DNA from: Chitinophagaceae bacterium
Lineage (GTDB): Bacteria > Bacteroidota > Bacteroidia > Chitinophagales > Chitinophagaceae
DNA length: 64,000 nt
Direction: 5' to 3'
Assembly: GCA_024508725.1 (NCBI GenBank)
Contig: JANINS010000004.1
Span: forward strand, 452,163 to 516,162
Shown: piece after piece, positions 33,431 to 42,737 of the stretch
Numbering within the stretch: position 1 is the stretch's first letter
How the letters are laid out: each line of letters opens with the position of its first letter
Notes under the pieces: model-generated
Told to the model about the DNA's origin: nothing
The model's input: only the letters and a program-made list of their open reading frames with translations
Database searches by the model: none
Translations under genes and position numbers: made by a program

Positions 33431-33511
33431 CCGACCAATTTCCCACAAGGCTCAACAAGTGTACTTCCTGTGAAGTGCCGCCAGAAGGGTGTAATCGCAA
33501 GATTATTAATA

Positions 33512-33709
33512 ATGCCAAAGGTAAAAACAAACTCCAGCGCTAAGAAGCGTTTTAAGGTGACCGGAACAGGAGAGATCACCTTCCAGAAAGCTTTCAAACG
33601 TCACATTCTAACCAAGAAATCTACAAAACGCAAAAGAGCAATGCGTAAAGACGGTGTTGTACACAGCGCCAACAAAGATTTCGTAATGCGTTTGTTAAGA
33701 TTGAAGTAA
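33512..33709 (+). CDS. rpmI: 50S ribosomal protein L35
   Basis: A 65-residue basic protein: [20 protein letters not shown], then [18 protein letters not shown] and the end VMRLLRLK. This is the complete L35 pattern. ATG 33512 is the family start; an open frame runs further upstream but has no L35 similarity. rplT follows 68 bases later. The pair is separated from infC and thrS, with which it is grouped in many bacteria. Confidence 0.97.
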   Translation: MPKVKTNSSAKKRFKVTGTGEITFQKAFKRHILTKKSTKRKRAMRKDGVVHSANKDFVMRLLRLK

Positions 33710-33777
33710 TAGCACTGACGTTTACGTTGGTGAGGAAATCAAATTGATCAACCTCCTCCGGGAAAAAATAATTAGTT

Positions 33778-34122
33778 ATGCCACGTTCAAAAAATGCAGT
33801 TGCTTCAAGAGCAAGAAGAAAAAGAGTCTTGAAGGCTGCGAAAGGATTCTACGGTAAACGTAAAAACGTTTATACAGTAGCGAAAAATATTGTTGAAAAA
33901 GGTCAGACGTACAGCTATGTAGGTCGTAAGTTGAAGAAAAGAGAATACCGCCAGCTTTGGATTGCACGTATCAATGCTGCATGTCGTGAGCAGGGTATGA
34001 CCTACAGCCAGTTCATCAACGCATTAAGCGTAAAAGGTATCGATCTTAACCGTAAGGTATTGGCTGATATCGCTATGAACGAGCCTGAAAGCTTCAAAGC
34101 ACTAGTTGCTTCTGTTAAGTAA
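33778..34122 (+). CDS. rplT: 50S ribosomal protein L20
   Basis: 114 residues: [56 protein letters not shown] and [21 protein letters not shown] are the conserved L20 blocks. L20 is an early assembly protein of the large subunit and in several bacteria represses its own operon by binding the leader; the leader here is long enough for that, but I cannot identify a binding site. A terminator follows. Confidence 0.97.
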   Translation: MPRSKNAVASRARRKRVLKAAKGFYGKRKNVYTVAKNIVEKGQTYSYVGRKLKKREYRQLWIARINAACREQGMTYSQFINALSVKGIDLNRKVLADIAMNEPESFKALVASVK

Positions 34123-34145
34123 TCTGCTTTGTTAGAATAGTAGAA

Positions 34146-34174
34146 AAGTCCTGCATTACCGGCAGGACTTTTTT
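34146..34174 (+). terminator. Terminator after rplT
   Basis: AAGTCCTGC pairs with GCAGGACTT around a seven-base loop, followed by T residues. Confidence 0.9.
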
Positions 34175-34259
34175 GTTGCCCGAATTTTGTGAACCATATA
34201 TTGTTCAATCATTTACTTTTGTTCTTCTTTACTAATCTCTTAAATCCCACAGTTCTTAA

Positions 34260-35687
34260 ATGAACAATACTTACACCGGGCTGGTGAAACAAACCTTCCA
34301 CTTTCCTCAGGAAGGTTTTGAAGTGAACAACGATGGTTACCTGATGTTTAATGGTCTTGATGTGAAAGCATTGATCGACAAGTACGGTACGCCGATGAAG
34401 CTGACGTATTTGCCTAAGATCGGTATGCAGATCAATAAGGCTAAAGCAATGTTTGCTGCTGCAATGAAAAAGCACAAGTACGAGGGTAAGTATCATTATT
34501 GTTACTGCACTAAAAGTTCTCACTTCTCTTTCGTAGTGGAAGAGGCTTTAAAGCACGACATTAATCTTGAAACTTCTTATGCTTATGATATCGAGATCAT
34601 CAATAAGCTTTACGAGAAAAAGAAGATCAATAAAGACATATTCATCGTTTGCAACGGGTTTAAGCAAAGAAGCTACACTTCAAGAATTGCAAAGCTCATC
34701 AACACCGGGTTTAAGAATGTGATACCTGTACTGGATAATAAGGAAGAGTTGCAGGCTTACAGAAGATCAGTAAAACAACCTTTTAAACTGGGAATAAGAG
34801 TAGCTGCTGAAGAAGAGCCAACATTTCCTTTTTATACATCCAGATTAGGGATAAGAGCAAAAGATATTCTCGAATTCTATGTAGATGAGATAGAAGGTTA
34901 CGAAGAGAAGTTCCAGTTGAAGATGTTACACATCTTCCTGAATAAAGGTATTAAAGACGATATCTATTACTGGAGTGAATTGAATAAGATCATCAACCTG
35001 TATTGCCAGTTGAAGAAGATCTGTCCGGAGTTGGATTCTATCAATATCGGTGGCGGGTTTCCTATTAAGCACTCTCTTGGTTTTGAGTACGATTACCAGT
35101 TCATGATCAACGAGATCGTGGTGAACATCAAGAAGGCTTGTAAGAAAGCAAGAGTGCCGATGCCGAACATCTTTACTGAGTTTGGAAGTTTCACTGTAGG
35201 AGAGAGCATGGCACATATCTATAGTGTAATAGGCGAGAAGAACCAGAATGACCGTGAAAGCTGGTATATGATCGATTCATCTTTCATTACCACACTTCCT
35301 GATACCTGGGGTATTGGTGAGAAGTTCCTGATGCTGCCGATCAATAAGTGGGATAACGACTACAAACGTGTAGTGCTTGGAGGCATCACCTGTGACAGTC
35401 ATGATTACTACGATTCAGAAGAACACATTAATGAAGTGTTCCTTCCCAATACCAAACATGCTGATGTAAATGATCCTGACAATAAAGAGCCTTTGTATGT
35501 TGGATTTTTTCATACAGGAGCTTACCAGGACCAGATCAGTGGATATGGCGGAATAAAACACTGCCTGATCCCTTCTCCGAAACACATCATTGTAGAAAGA
35601 GATAAGAACGGTAAACTGGTAGACTGGGTGTATGCGAAAGAGCAGACAGCGCAAAGCATGTTGAAGATACTGGGATACGTGAAATAG
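34260..35687 (+). CDS. speA: Arginine decarboxylase-like PLP enzyme (alanine racemase fold)
   Basis: 475 residues. The PLP lysine is in YCYCTKSSHFSF (Lys85), the phosphate loop is INIGGGFPI, and the C-terminal catalytic cysteine region reads GGITCDSHDYY. This is a fold III decarboxylase related to biosynthetic SpeA but shorter than the 630-residue enterobacterial enzyme, as usual for Bacteroidota. Product would be agmatine for polyamine synthesis; diaminopimelate or other substrates are less likely given the N-terminal match to SpeA-type enzymes. A TACTTTTG box at 34214-34221 is a possible promoter. It converges closely on the WD40-caspase gene. Confidence 0.85.
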   Translation: MNNTYTGLVKQTFHFPQEGFEVNNDGYLMFNGLDVKALIDKYGTPMKLTYLPKIGMQINKAKAMFAAAMKKHKYEGKYHYCYCTKSSHFSFVVEEALKHDINLETSYAYDIEIINKLYEKKKINKDIFIVCNGFKQRSYTSRIAKLINTGFKNVIPVLDNKEELQAYRRSVKQPFKLGIRVAAEEEPTFPFYTSRLGIRAKDILEFYVDEIEGYEEKFQLKMLHIFLNKGIKDDIYYWSELNKIINLYCQLKKICPELDSINIGGGFPIKHSLGFEYDYQFMINEIVVNIKKACKKARVPMPNIFTEFGSFTVGESMAHIYSVIGEKNQNDRESWYMIDSSFITTLPDTWGIGEKFLMLPINKWDNDYKRVVLGGITCDSHDYYDSEEHINEVFLPNTKHADVNDPDNKEPLYVGFFHTGAYQDQISGYGGIKHCLIPSPKHIIVERDKNGKLVDWVYAKEQTAQSMLKILGYVK

Positions 35688-35696
35688 CTGTTTCTT

Positions 35697-38600
35697 TTAC
35701 CAGATCAACCAATCGTAACTGTTGGTTTCATTCCTGCTTGTGGGTCGTTGCAATCCGTTGGTGAGTCTTACTACAGATTCTGATACGATCGCTTTTAACT
35801 CAGCTACAGAAAGTGTAGTGTGTTGGTTAAATGCATCAATAATGCTGTAAGTGAATACACCGTTCTTAAGGTCACCTCTTTCCTGTGCATATTGCATTCC
35901 TCCTGCAGCAGAAATGATCGTTGCACCGGTACCACGGCTTACATTAACGAACAGGTTTTGCATCAGTTCAAAACTATTCGTCATCCCCAGTTTCTTTGAT
36001 GAGGTGATCTTGATATTACTCTTTGTTCTTGTTCCCAAACTATCCAGCTTTGTTTTTGCCGCCTCAATTTTTGCGATCTCTTCTTTATCTACTTCGCCAC
36101 TATGGCAGGCATCTATCAGCATTAGCTTTTTACGTGGTTTAATTCCATCAAGCAAGCTTTCCATTTCATCGTACGACAATCCATTCTCTTCCGGTTTAGT
36201 AAAGTTTACATCGAAAGTGCTGAGGTAATAATCAAGTTCTTTACTAAGAAGTCCATGACCTGAATACGATATCATCACTTTATCATCTTCCTTTAGCTGC
36301 AATAACTTTTGTTTTAATGCAAGTATATTATCTCTCGTAACTTTTTGGTTGAACAATGTATCGATAATAATATCCGGGTTCTTTTCTTTCAGTTTTATTG
36401 CCAGATCAAGGATGTCTTTCACACTCCACGAAAGATTGTGTTGATCGTCTTTGAACTCATTTATCCCTATGCCGATAAAATGAAGTTTTTCCTGAACTGG
36501 CGTAGCAGGAGTATAATTCACCACCAATGGATGCCGGAAACTCTCTGTTGCATTTACATTAGTAACTGAAGTTTCGATACGATTGATGCCGGATGATAGT
36601 TTGATGATAAGTGTTGTATCGAACTGTTGAATTTTTTTGTTTTTGATGGATATGCCCTTTGATGAATACAACGGGCTTTCATTTATCCAAACATTGAAAC
36701 GTTCTAACTGGTAGGATGAATCTTTAAAACTCACTCGTAATTGCAAGGTATTGTTTCGCTGATCATAAGCGATAGATTCACTGTTTACGATCACTGATTC
36801 TGGTAAACCAAAGTTCTTTTCGAAAGCACTTGTATCAACGCCCAGTCTTTTTATTCGTTTGAGATACGCTTTCTTATAAGAAGATATCATCATCGTATCC
36901 TGCGATCCTGTTGCTTGCAGTAATTTATCGGGCCTGTTATACCTGCTGTCTAACTGATCGAATGTGATCACCTTTAATCCAGACGTTACATAATAGAGCA
37001 GTTTGGAAGCCGACTGGGTACACATATAATAACCCAACGTATCCTGCAGAAAATAATCTTTGTTATTCAGCGGAAAGAAAGTGTACACTGGCTTACCGGT
37101 ATTTGCATTCCAGACTCTTGCTGTATTGTCTGCTGATACTGACACTATCTTTTGATCGTTGGGAAAATAGGAAAGATCATTTATTGCACGATCATGTGCA
37201 TTGATCTCATACAACAGCTTACCGTCTTTTATTTGCCAGAACTTCAGTTTACCATTAAAATAACCAATCGTAAGCTGATCTTTATTCCTGTTAAAACCGA
37301 AAGCATTGGGTTTATCGTAACTCTTTAACTCTGCCAGTAATTTCTTTGTTTGTATATCCACCACTTTAACCGAATAACTGCAGGTGTACACCAACAGATT
37401 ATCAGATAGCAGATACTTTGTACTCAAAATATCACCCCACATATCAGTCTCATCATCGTCGATACTCATTAACGGTTTCCCGGTGGCAATGTTTATCAGT
37501 TGTACAGCTTTATCTGTAACATTCAGTATCATGTTTCTACTTGCGATAATATCATGATACCTGCCCAAGTTGGTTAGTTGGTATACAAGTTTCCCTTTCG
37601 TATTATAAACTTTGATCGTTTTTGTAGAGGGTACAACCAGGTATTCACCTGTATTGCTAAATGTGATTGAATCAGGATAATAGTCTGCTCCAATAGAGAA
37701 CTTGCTGATCATTGCACCGGTTACACCATTCCATATTTTCACTGTGTCTTTTTCATTGGTTGCAACATACTCTCCATTAGAACTCATTGCAGCCTTATCC
37801 ATAAACCAGTCGCCATGTTTAAATTCAATCAACTTCTTTCCTGATGCCACATCGAACATATAGGCTGTACCATCATGATTGGAAAGAAATACTCTTTTAT
37901 TATCGGAGGTAAACCTGAAACTTCCCTGGTAAAAGACAGACATGGTTCTGATATCTTTTCTAAGATCGCTGTGCTTTAAAGTTTGTGTAGCTGCATCCCA
38001 GATCTTTGCTTCTCCAGTTTCAGGAATGGTTAAGATATACTTACCATCGTTGCTCGTATGTAATTGTCGGATCTCATCTTTACCCGGTTGAAACACAGAA
38101 GCAAACGTTCCATCATTGGTATTCCATACACTGCTGATCTCGTAGTTATTTAGAAACAGATATTTACCATCCGGACTAAACGATACTTTAGTGATCTCGC
38201 CTCTTGTTTTCCCTTTTAATTCAGCCAGCAGGCTGCCATCATTCTTATATAACCTTGCTGATTTATCCCATGATGATGTAACGAAGTATTTTCCATCATC
38301 ACTAAAAGAAGCATGTCTTATATATTGGCTGTGGCCGGGAATTGCTTTTTTGTCTGAAGATGTAGTTCCGATCTTATACATCATCAACAGATTGCTTTTG
38401 TATAATTCTTTACCGGGAAAGATGATCTTGTTCATCACTGGATCATAATTCCCCTTTGTTAATGTAAAATTGTTAAGCTCTGCAGATAACTGCTGCACCA
38501 GCTTTCCTGTTGCCACATCCCATATACTCACAGCCGTATCTCCCCAGGATAAGTTTTGTGCGGCTACCACATATTTTCCATCATGTGTAATGAAAGCATT

Positions 38601-39317
38601 GGCAGTTCCCCTGGTGAATTTGGCAAACGTGTGTAACAATCCACCTGAAGTATTCCATAACGTAAGCGATTTATCGTAACCCGATACCAGTACTTTCTTA
38701 CCATCATCATTATAATCAAGATTATAAATACCCGATTCTCCTGCTTTGAAAGATGAGACCAGTTCTCCTGTCCTCGTATTGTATTCCTGTACATCCGGCG
38801 ACTTGCTATTGTACACAACGAACTTTTCTCCATCAGCACTAAAGATCACTCCATTCAAATCTTTTACATGCAGTGACAATAATTTATCGCCAGTCTCAGT
38901 ATTGTATATCTTAACCGAATCGGCGTAATCATAGCCGATGACTTTACTACCGTCAGGAGTAAAACTAGACGTTGGATAAGCTGGTAAAGAAATATTGATC
39001 GTCTTGTGCAGGCTTGCATCGTTCAGTTTCCATAAGTACAGTTTATCCGAAGAGGCAAAGACATACTTTCCACCGGGAACAAATCCAGCAGCTCTATATC
39101 GGTCTCCTTCCGTTCTAAGATCAGCCACCATTATACCGGTTGGCACCTGCCATAGTTTGATGGTCTTATCTTCTGAAGAGGTGAGCAGGAACCTGTTATC
39201 ACTGCTGAACGTGGCTATGTTAATGCCATTTGTATGACCAATAGGTAACACCTGTTTGTACTGTGCCACCGAGATCAATGAACAACTGATGCTTATGAAT
39301 AGTAAAACAAACCTCAT
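35697..39317 (-). CDS. Secreted WD40 beta-propeller protein with C-terminal caspase-like protease domain
   Basis: 1206 residues. Signal peptide MRFVLLFISISCSLISVAQ; then about 14 WD40-type blades (GHTNGINIATFSSDNRFLLT, GHSQYIRHASFSDDGKYFVT, AHDRAINDLSYFPNDQKIVS) making two propellers up to about 740; a linker and an Ig-like strand region (750-930); and a C14 caspase domain (933-1206) with the catalytic dyad in ISYSGHGLL (His1011) and LIDACHSGEVD (Cys1061). The dyad is intact, so proteolysis after Lys/Arg or Asp is expected. The signal peptide places the protein outside the cytoplasm, unlike most WD40-caspase proteins. Role unknown. Confidence 0.88.
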   Translation of the reverse strand: MRFVLLFISISCSLISVAQYKQVLPIGHTNGINIATFSSDNRFLLTSSEDKTIKLWQVPTGIMVADLRTEGDRYRAAGFVPGGKYVFASSDKLYLWKLNDASLHKTINISLPAYPTSSFTPDGSKVIGYDYADSVKIYNTETGDKLLSLHVKDLNGVIFSADGEKFVVYNSKSPDVQEYNTRTGELVSSFKAGESGIYNLDYNDDGKKVLVSGYDKSLTLWNTSGGLLHTFAKFTRGTANAFITHDGKYVVAAQNLSWGDTAVSIWDVATGKLVQQLSAELNNFTLTKGNYDPVMNKIIFPGKELYKSNLLMMYKIGTTSSDKKAIPGHSQYIRHASFSDDGKYFVTSSWDKSARLYKNDGSLLAELKGKTRGEITKVSFSPDGKYLFLNNYEISSVWNTNDGTFASVFQPGKDEIRQLHTSNDGKYILTIPETGEAKIWDAATQTLKHSDLRKDIRTMSVFYQGSFRFTSDNKRVFLSNHDGTAYMFDVASGKKLIEFKHGDWFMDKAAMSSNGEYVATNEKDTVKIWNGVTGAMISKFSIGADYYPDSITFSNTGEYLVVPSTKTIKVYNTKGKLVYQLTNLGRYHDIIASRNMILNVTDKAVQLINIATGKPLMSIDDDETDMWGDILSTKYLLSDNLLVYTCSYSVKVVDIQTKKLLAELKSYDKPNAFGFNRNKDQLTIGYFNGKLKFWQIKDGKLLYEINAHDRAINDLSYFPNDQKIVSVSADNTARVWNANTGKPVYTFFPLNNKDYFLQDTLGYYMCTQSASKLLYYVTSGLKVITFDQLDSRYNRPDKLLQATGSQDTMMISSYKKAYLKRIKRLGVDTSAFEKNFGLPESVIVNSESIAYDQRNNTLQLRVSFKDSSYQLERFNVWINESPLYSSKGISIKNKKIQQFDTTLIIKLSSGINRIETSVTNVNATESFRHPLVVNYTPATPVQEKLHFIGIGINEFKDDQHNLSWSVKDILDLAIKLKEKNPDIIIDTLFNQKVTRDNILALKQKLLQLKEDDKVMISYSGHGLLSKELDYYLSTFDVNFTKPEENGLSYDEMESLLDGIKPRKKLMLIDACHSGEVDKEEIAKIEAAKTKLDSLGTRTKSNIKITSSKKLGMTNSFELMQNLFVNVSRGTGATIISAAGGMQYAQERGDLKNGVFTYSIIDAFNQHTTLSVAELKAIVSESVVRLTNGLQRPTSRNETNSYDWLIW

Positions 39318-39524
39318 CTGAATGTGTTTCCGTTTGTAATCCTGCTCAAGATAGAAACAGGCGTGCAGAAATGGTGTACTTAGTTTAGGGTAATATTACC
39401 TGATCCTGCTTTTGCCATGAATAATTGGTTTAACCGTTTAACAGAATCTTACATACTATCCGTTAATCCTTGTGGTTGATTTCAATTCTCATCTTACAAG
39501 AAGTCATTTTTAAAACCAATATCT

Positions 39525-40190
39525 ATGAAAAAACAAATTCTACTCATTCTTACACTCAGCATTTCTTTACTTTCATTCGCACAAACAAAAACTTCGTTCG
39601 GAGTAAAGGCAGGTGTTTCTTATGCAGGATTACGTGGAGAATCTATGAATAGCCTGAACGATATAGTTGATTATACCGATGGCTGGGTCACTACACAAAA
39701 TAAGTTGGGCTTTTTTGCAGGAGGCTTTGCCAATATCCCTGTTGCAAATTCCATTTCAATAGAACCGGGAGTGTATTATTCGCAAAAAGGTTATGTTATG
39801 AAAGGGGAACCTGCTATCAAAGGCATTGAATTTCTTGGCGTGAATGCAAAGGCTCAACTAAATACGCATTATATCGATGTTCCGGTGTTGGTTAAAGCGA
39901 ACCTTGGTGGATTGCAATTGTTTGCAGGTCCGCAGTTATCGTATTTGGCTAAAGCTGATCTTAGAACCACTGCAGGTGCTCTTGGGTTTAATGTATTGGA
40001 TAAAACCTTCGAGGCAACGGAACAGTTAAATCGGCTCGATGCTTCTTTAACAGGCGGTATTGGTTATACGATGAAGAATGGTGTTAGCATCAGTGCCAGC
40101 TATGATCATGGATTGTCTAAAATGGATGCCGATAAAAGATTTGATGCTTATAATAAGTCTTTCAAAGTAGGAGTAGGGTTTACATTCTAA
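39525..40190 (+). CDS. Outer-membrane beta-barrel (porin family / PorT-like)
   Basis: 221 residues with signal peptide (MKKQILLILTLSISLLSFAQ), the opening strand SFGVKAGVSYAGLRGES, the typical block IEPGVYYSQKGYVMKGE, IDVPVLVKANLGGLQLFAGP and the closing strand FKVGVGFTF. This is the beta-barrel_2 type common in Bacteroidota. Function unknown. A perfect hairpin lies between it and the convergent lipoprotein gene. Confidence 0.78.
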   Translation: MKKQILLILTLSISLLSFAQTKTSFGVKAGVSYAGLRGESMNSLNDIVDYTDGWVTTQNKLGFFAGGFANIPVANSISIEPGVYYSQKGYVMKGEPAIKGIEFLGVNAKAQLNTHYIDVPVLVKANLGGLQLFAGPQLSYLAKADLRTTAGALGFNVLDKTFEATEQLNRLDASLTGGIGYTMKNGVSISASYDHGLSKMDADKRFDAYNKSFKVGVGFTF

Positions 40191-40247
40191 CCAGCAAAGC
40201 AGATTTCTTGTATTAACCAAATGGCCTGGCATACATACCAACAAGAC

Positions 40248-40272
40248 GAGCCCATTCTTTTAGAATGGGCTC
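40248..40272. terminator. Hairpin between convergent genes
   Basis: GAGCCCATTCT pairs perfectly with AGAATGGGCTC around a TTT loop. Few T follow on either side, so it may be a weak bidirectional terminator or an mRNA 3' end stabiliser. Confidence 0.65.
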
Positions 40273-40303
40273 ATGTAATTTACGCAAGATGATGTTGCTC
40301 GAT

Positions 40304-40792
40304 CTATCGTTTTACTTTATCACAATCAATGCTCGTTAGCCCATCTTTATCATCGTATTTAATGTCTGTGGGTTTGGAATAATATGCAGAATCACCTTCC
40401 ACTGCAACATCTCCTACACCCTGTATCAATCCTTTATCAGTGATCTTGAAATACTGCTCTGATATACTGTTCATACCTTCTGATTGAAAGCGGTAAATCA
40501 GCTTTAGTATATCTCCGTCGATCGTTCCGCTTACAGTTCCCGAACTGGCATCTTTCTCATAATTATCGAAGACCAGCCTGCCAGTAACATTATTACCATC
40601 CTGTGTTAACGAAGCGATGAGTGAGTCTCGCTGCACCACCCGTAAATAACATCCGTTGACGGTGTGGGTTTTAGTGGGTTCTGTTGTTTGTGGATTTTCT
40701 TTACCAGGTGTTGCAGTATTGTTCGTATTACCTGCATCATCTCCACAACTAAATAACGTAAAGGCGAATGTGGCCATAACTATCCTGTACAT
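40304..40792 (-). CDS. Lipoprotein, function unknown
   Basis: 162 residues from ATG 40792: a short signal with lipobox LFSC and the mature start CGDDAGNTNN. The mature domain (CYLRVVQRDSLIASLTQDGN, VTGRLVFDNYEKDASSGTVS, GDILKLIYRFQSEG) is beta-rich and resembles small lipoproteins of Bacteroidota that carry a calycin-like strand pattern; I cannot assign it to a family. ATG 40828 would place twelve hydrophobic and basic residues before the signal and is less likely. No operon partner. Confidence 0.7.
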   Translation of the reverse strand: MYRIVMATFAFTLFSCGDDAGNTNNTATPGKENPQTTEPTKTHTVNGCYLRVVQRDSLIASLTQDGNNVTGRLVFDNYEKDASSGTVSGTIDGDILKLIYRFQSEGMNSISEQYFKITDKGLIQGVGDVAVEGDSAYYSKPTDIKYDDKDGLTSIDCDKVKR

Positions 40793-40833
40793 AATCTTTG
40801 TTTTTATAATGATCATTAATTGTTTCAATCTGC

Positions 40834-41124
40834 CTAATATCGGGTTCCACCTGATATGGCTCTTCTGATCAAGGCAATGATCAGGGTGAACACTGCCGAG
40901 CCTATAATGGCCCAGATGATCGGGAATGTTTTACCACCTACTTCAATGGCAAATATTTCAGGCAGACCGAACTTTCCTGCCATCCACATGCCAATGTAAG
41001 CACCGATAAAGCCTACAACGATCGATACCAGGCATCCGCCAACATTATAACCGGCAAGTGACTGGCCTATTCCGCCACAAATGGCAGCGATGATGAGCAG
41101 GATAATGATTTCTGTGATAGTCAT
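40834..41124 (-). CDS. GlsB/YeaQ/YmgE-family stress membrane protein
   Basis: 96 residues with three membrane helices: IIILLIIAAICGGIGQSLAG, GGCLVSIVVGFIGAYIGMWM and IIWAIIGSAVFTLIIALIRR. This is the small 'transglycosylase-associated' family found in general stress regulons; no enzymatic activity is known. It lies 41 bases upstream of the lipoprotein gene on the same strand but need not be co-transcribed. Confidence 0.85.
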   Translation of the reverse strand: MTITEIIILLIIAAICGGIGQSLAGYNVGGCLVSIVVGFIGAYIGMWMAGKFGLPEIFAIEVGGKTFPIIWAIIGSAVFTLIIALIRRAISGGTRY

Positions 41125-41394
41125 TAGTGGTGTTTTTTGAAGTGAATGATATTGAAGATACAGATTGAAATAATATGTCAGATTGCTTAACGGTCTTACT
41201 TTTTCCGTGCCAATTTTTCACATGGCAAAAACTGCACCTCACATGAAATGGTAGGCAGCAAACATAAGAGCGACATTAAACATTCACCGAAAGAGAAACT
41301 TAAAAGGTGCTGCACTAGTAGCCTTATTTATTATTTTTATAGAATGCCTTCAGGCCATTTATTCTTATTTATTAAGTAACCTAAAAATATCGTT

Positions 41395-41709
41395 ATGGGC
41401 TTTGATCAATATCATGAACCACCGGAAGAGCTTTCGCAGGAAGTACGAACATTTGCCAGAATGGTGAAATCGCTGATCGAAGAGGCAGAGGCGATTGACT
41501 GGTATGAGCAACGTATATCTGTAGAGAAAGATAAAGAGGCAAAGAAAATAATGGAGAATACGCAAAAGGAAGAGTTCATTCATTTTGCAATGGATCTTGA
41601 ATTTCTTCTTCGTAAAAAGCCAAAGTGGCGTACCATTATGAAGAATGTATTATTTAAAGAGGGTGATATAGTAGAAAATGGCGAGAAGGCTGAAGAGGCT
41701 GTAGAATAA
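41395..41709 (+). CDS. Encapsulated-ferritin-like (EncFtn) protein without shell gene
   Basis: 104 residues matching the EncFtn plan: HEPPEELSQE at the start, EEAEAIDWYEQR (Glu29, Glu30, Glu32, Trp36, Tyr37) and QKEEFIHFAMDLEFLL (Glu59, Glu60, His63). These line up, with a shift of two, with the di-iron ligands Glu32, Glu62 and His65 of the Rhodospirillum rubrum protein as I recall it, and with its Trp38 and Tyr39. EncFtn oxidises iron at a site shared between two subunits, normally inside an encapsulin nanocompartment. The tail (DIVENGEKAEEAVE) lacks an obvious encapsulin targeting peptide and no encapsulin gene lies in the window. Confidence 0.8.
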   Translation: MGFDQYHEPPEELSQEVRTFARMVKSLIEEAEAIDWYEQRISVEKDKEAKKIMENTQKEEFIHFAMDLEFLLRKKPKWRTIMKNVLFKEGDIVENGEKAEEAVE

Positions 41710-41765
41710 CGTTATGCTACTGCAGCAATGTTTTTTGGTAAGTTTATCAACTACAGCATGGCGAT

Positions 41766-42446
41766 TTACTCTGCCATCTTTCTCGTAGCCGATTTACTCA
41801 TCTCTGTACCAGACGGAAACAATCTTGCATTTTCCAAATGACGGATATGCATTGTTATCGCATTCGTTTCGTTGATGAACTTCCAATCCATATCCCTGTA
41901 TGCTTTCTGCAGTATTATGCCGGGTCCTTCATTTAATGCTATCCATTTTCCTTTGATGGTTTTCTTATCCATGGTGATCCATTCGTAGGTGTTGTTTGGA
42001 AATATTCTTAGGATATCAGAGGCAGCACCATAACTGTATTCATCAATAACATCGTTACCATCAGTACGTGTATTCACAGCCATTACTTCACCAACATTCC
42101 ATTCGCCGGTGAAAAATTCTGTCCACCATGTTTGTTTTACGGGTGATACAACCTGGCTGTAGGGCATGTATTCTGGCCAGCCGGTTTTATCGTTGATAAG
42201 GTATTTCAACTCTTTCGTTTCTGCATTTTTATTCGCTGCATTGTATGGAACGCCCACTTCGGTGATCACTCCTTTGAACCAAGTGGTAGTGTAATACAAA
42301 ATAGAATCACCGGGTTTATAAGCAGGAAACTTTTCCCATTTTCCTACACCAGAGCTGATTGCTGTCGCTGCCTTTTTATTCTCACATGAAGCAAGCAAGA
42401 TTACTGACAGAAAAAATATTTTTATTAAGAGGAGGGTAGGCTTCAT
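41766..42446 (-). CDS. Lipoprotein, function unknown
   Basis: 226 residues with lipobox LLASC (Cys21). The mature part begins with a small domain YKPGDSILYYTTTWFKGVITEVG that looks like a Tudor/SH3-type barrel as in plant agenet-like modules, followed by a domain with TYEWITMDKKTIKGKWI and LQKAYRDMDWKF. Such SH3-like lipoproteins occur in Bacteroidota without a known role. The 291-base stretch before the next gene (42447-42737) contains only AT-rich sequence with no recognisable feature. Confidence 0.65.
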   Translation of the reverse strand: MKPTLLLIKIFFLSVILLASCENKKAATAISSGVGKWEKFPAYKPGDSILYYTTTWFKGVITEVGVPYNAANKNAETKELKYLINDKTGWPEYMPYSQVVSPVKQTWWTEFFTGEWNVGEVMAVNTRTDGNDVIDEYSYGAASDILRIFPNNTYEWITMDKKTIKGKWIALNEGPGIILQKAYRDMDWKFINETNAITMHIRHLENARLFPSGTEMSKSATRKMAE

Positions 42447-42737
42447 AGAAATGATCTTAATTTTTATACGGGCAAATATAAAGGCTGCAAGAAAAATAAA
42501 TTTTGTGTTGAAATATCATCGATTGCCCTGGTTGGGAGATCATGTTAGTACGGAATTATTTACTATGCGATAAAGTCTTGGCAAGTTGCATAGCCAGCTG
42601 CATGTCTGGAATACCATATCCGTATGGCAATATCGGGTTCCTATATCTAATTCTTCGATGTAACATTCAGTACTTCTATTGGTTGTGTCTTCACCGGATT
42701 ATTTTGATTCTTGAAGACACCGGTCATTAGAGGAAGC

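Larger units (their letters stand above)
33105..33511. other. Repeat-rich intergenic region between the DUF3276 gene and rpmI
   Basis: No gene is visible in these 407 bases. In order it holds a terminator (33127-33152), dispersed repeat copy C on the minus strand (33151-33210), a palindromic repeat with 15-base arms (33246-33300), dispersed repeat copy D (33324-33386), a promoter box (33423-33430) and an 80-base leader ahead of rpmI with a small hairpin (ACTTC-CTGT-GAAGT, about 33463-33476). The usual upstream neighbours of rpmI, thrS and infC, are absent. Confidence 0.7.
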
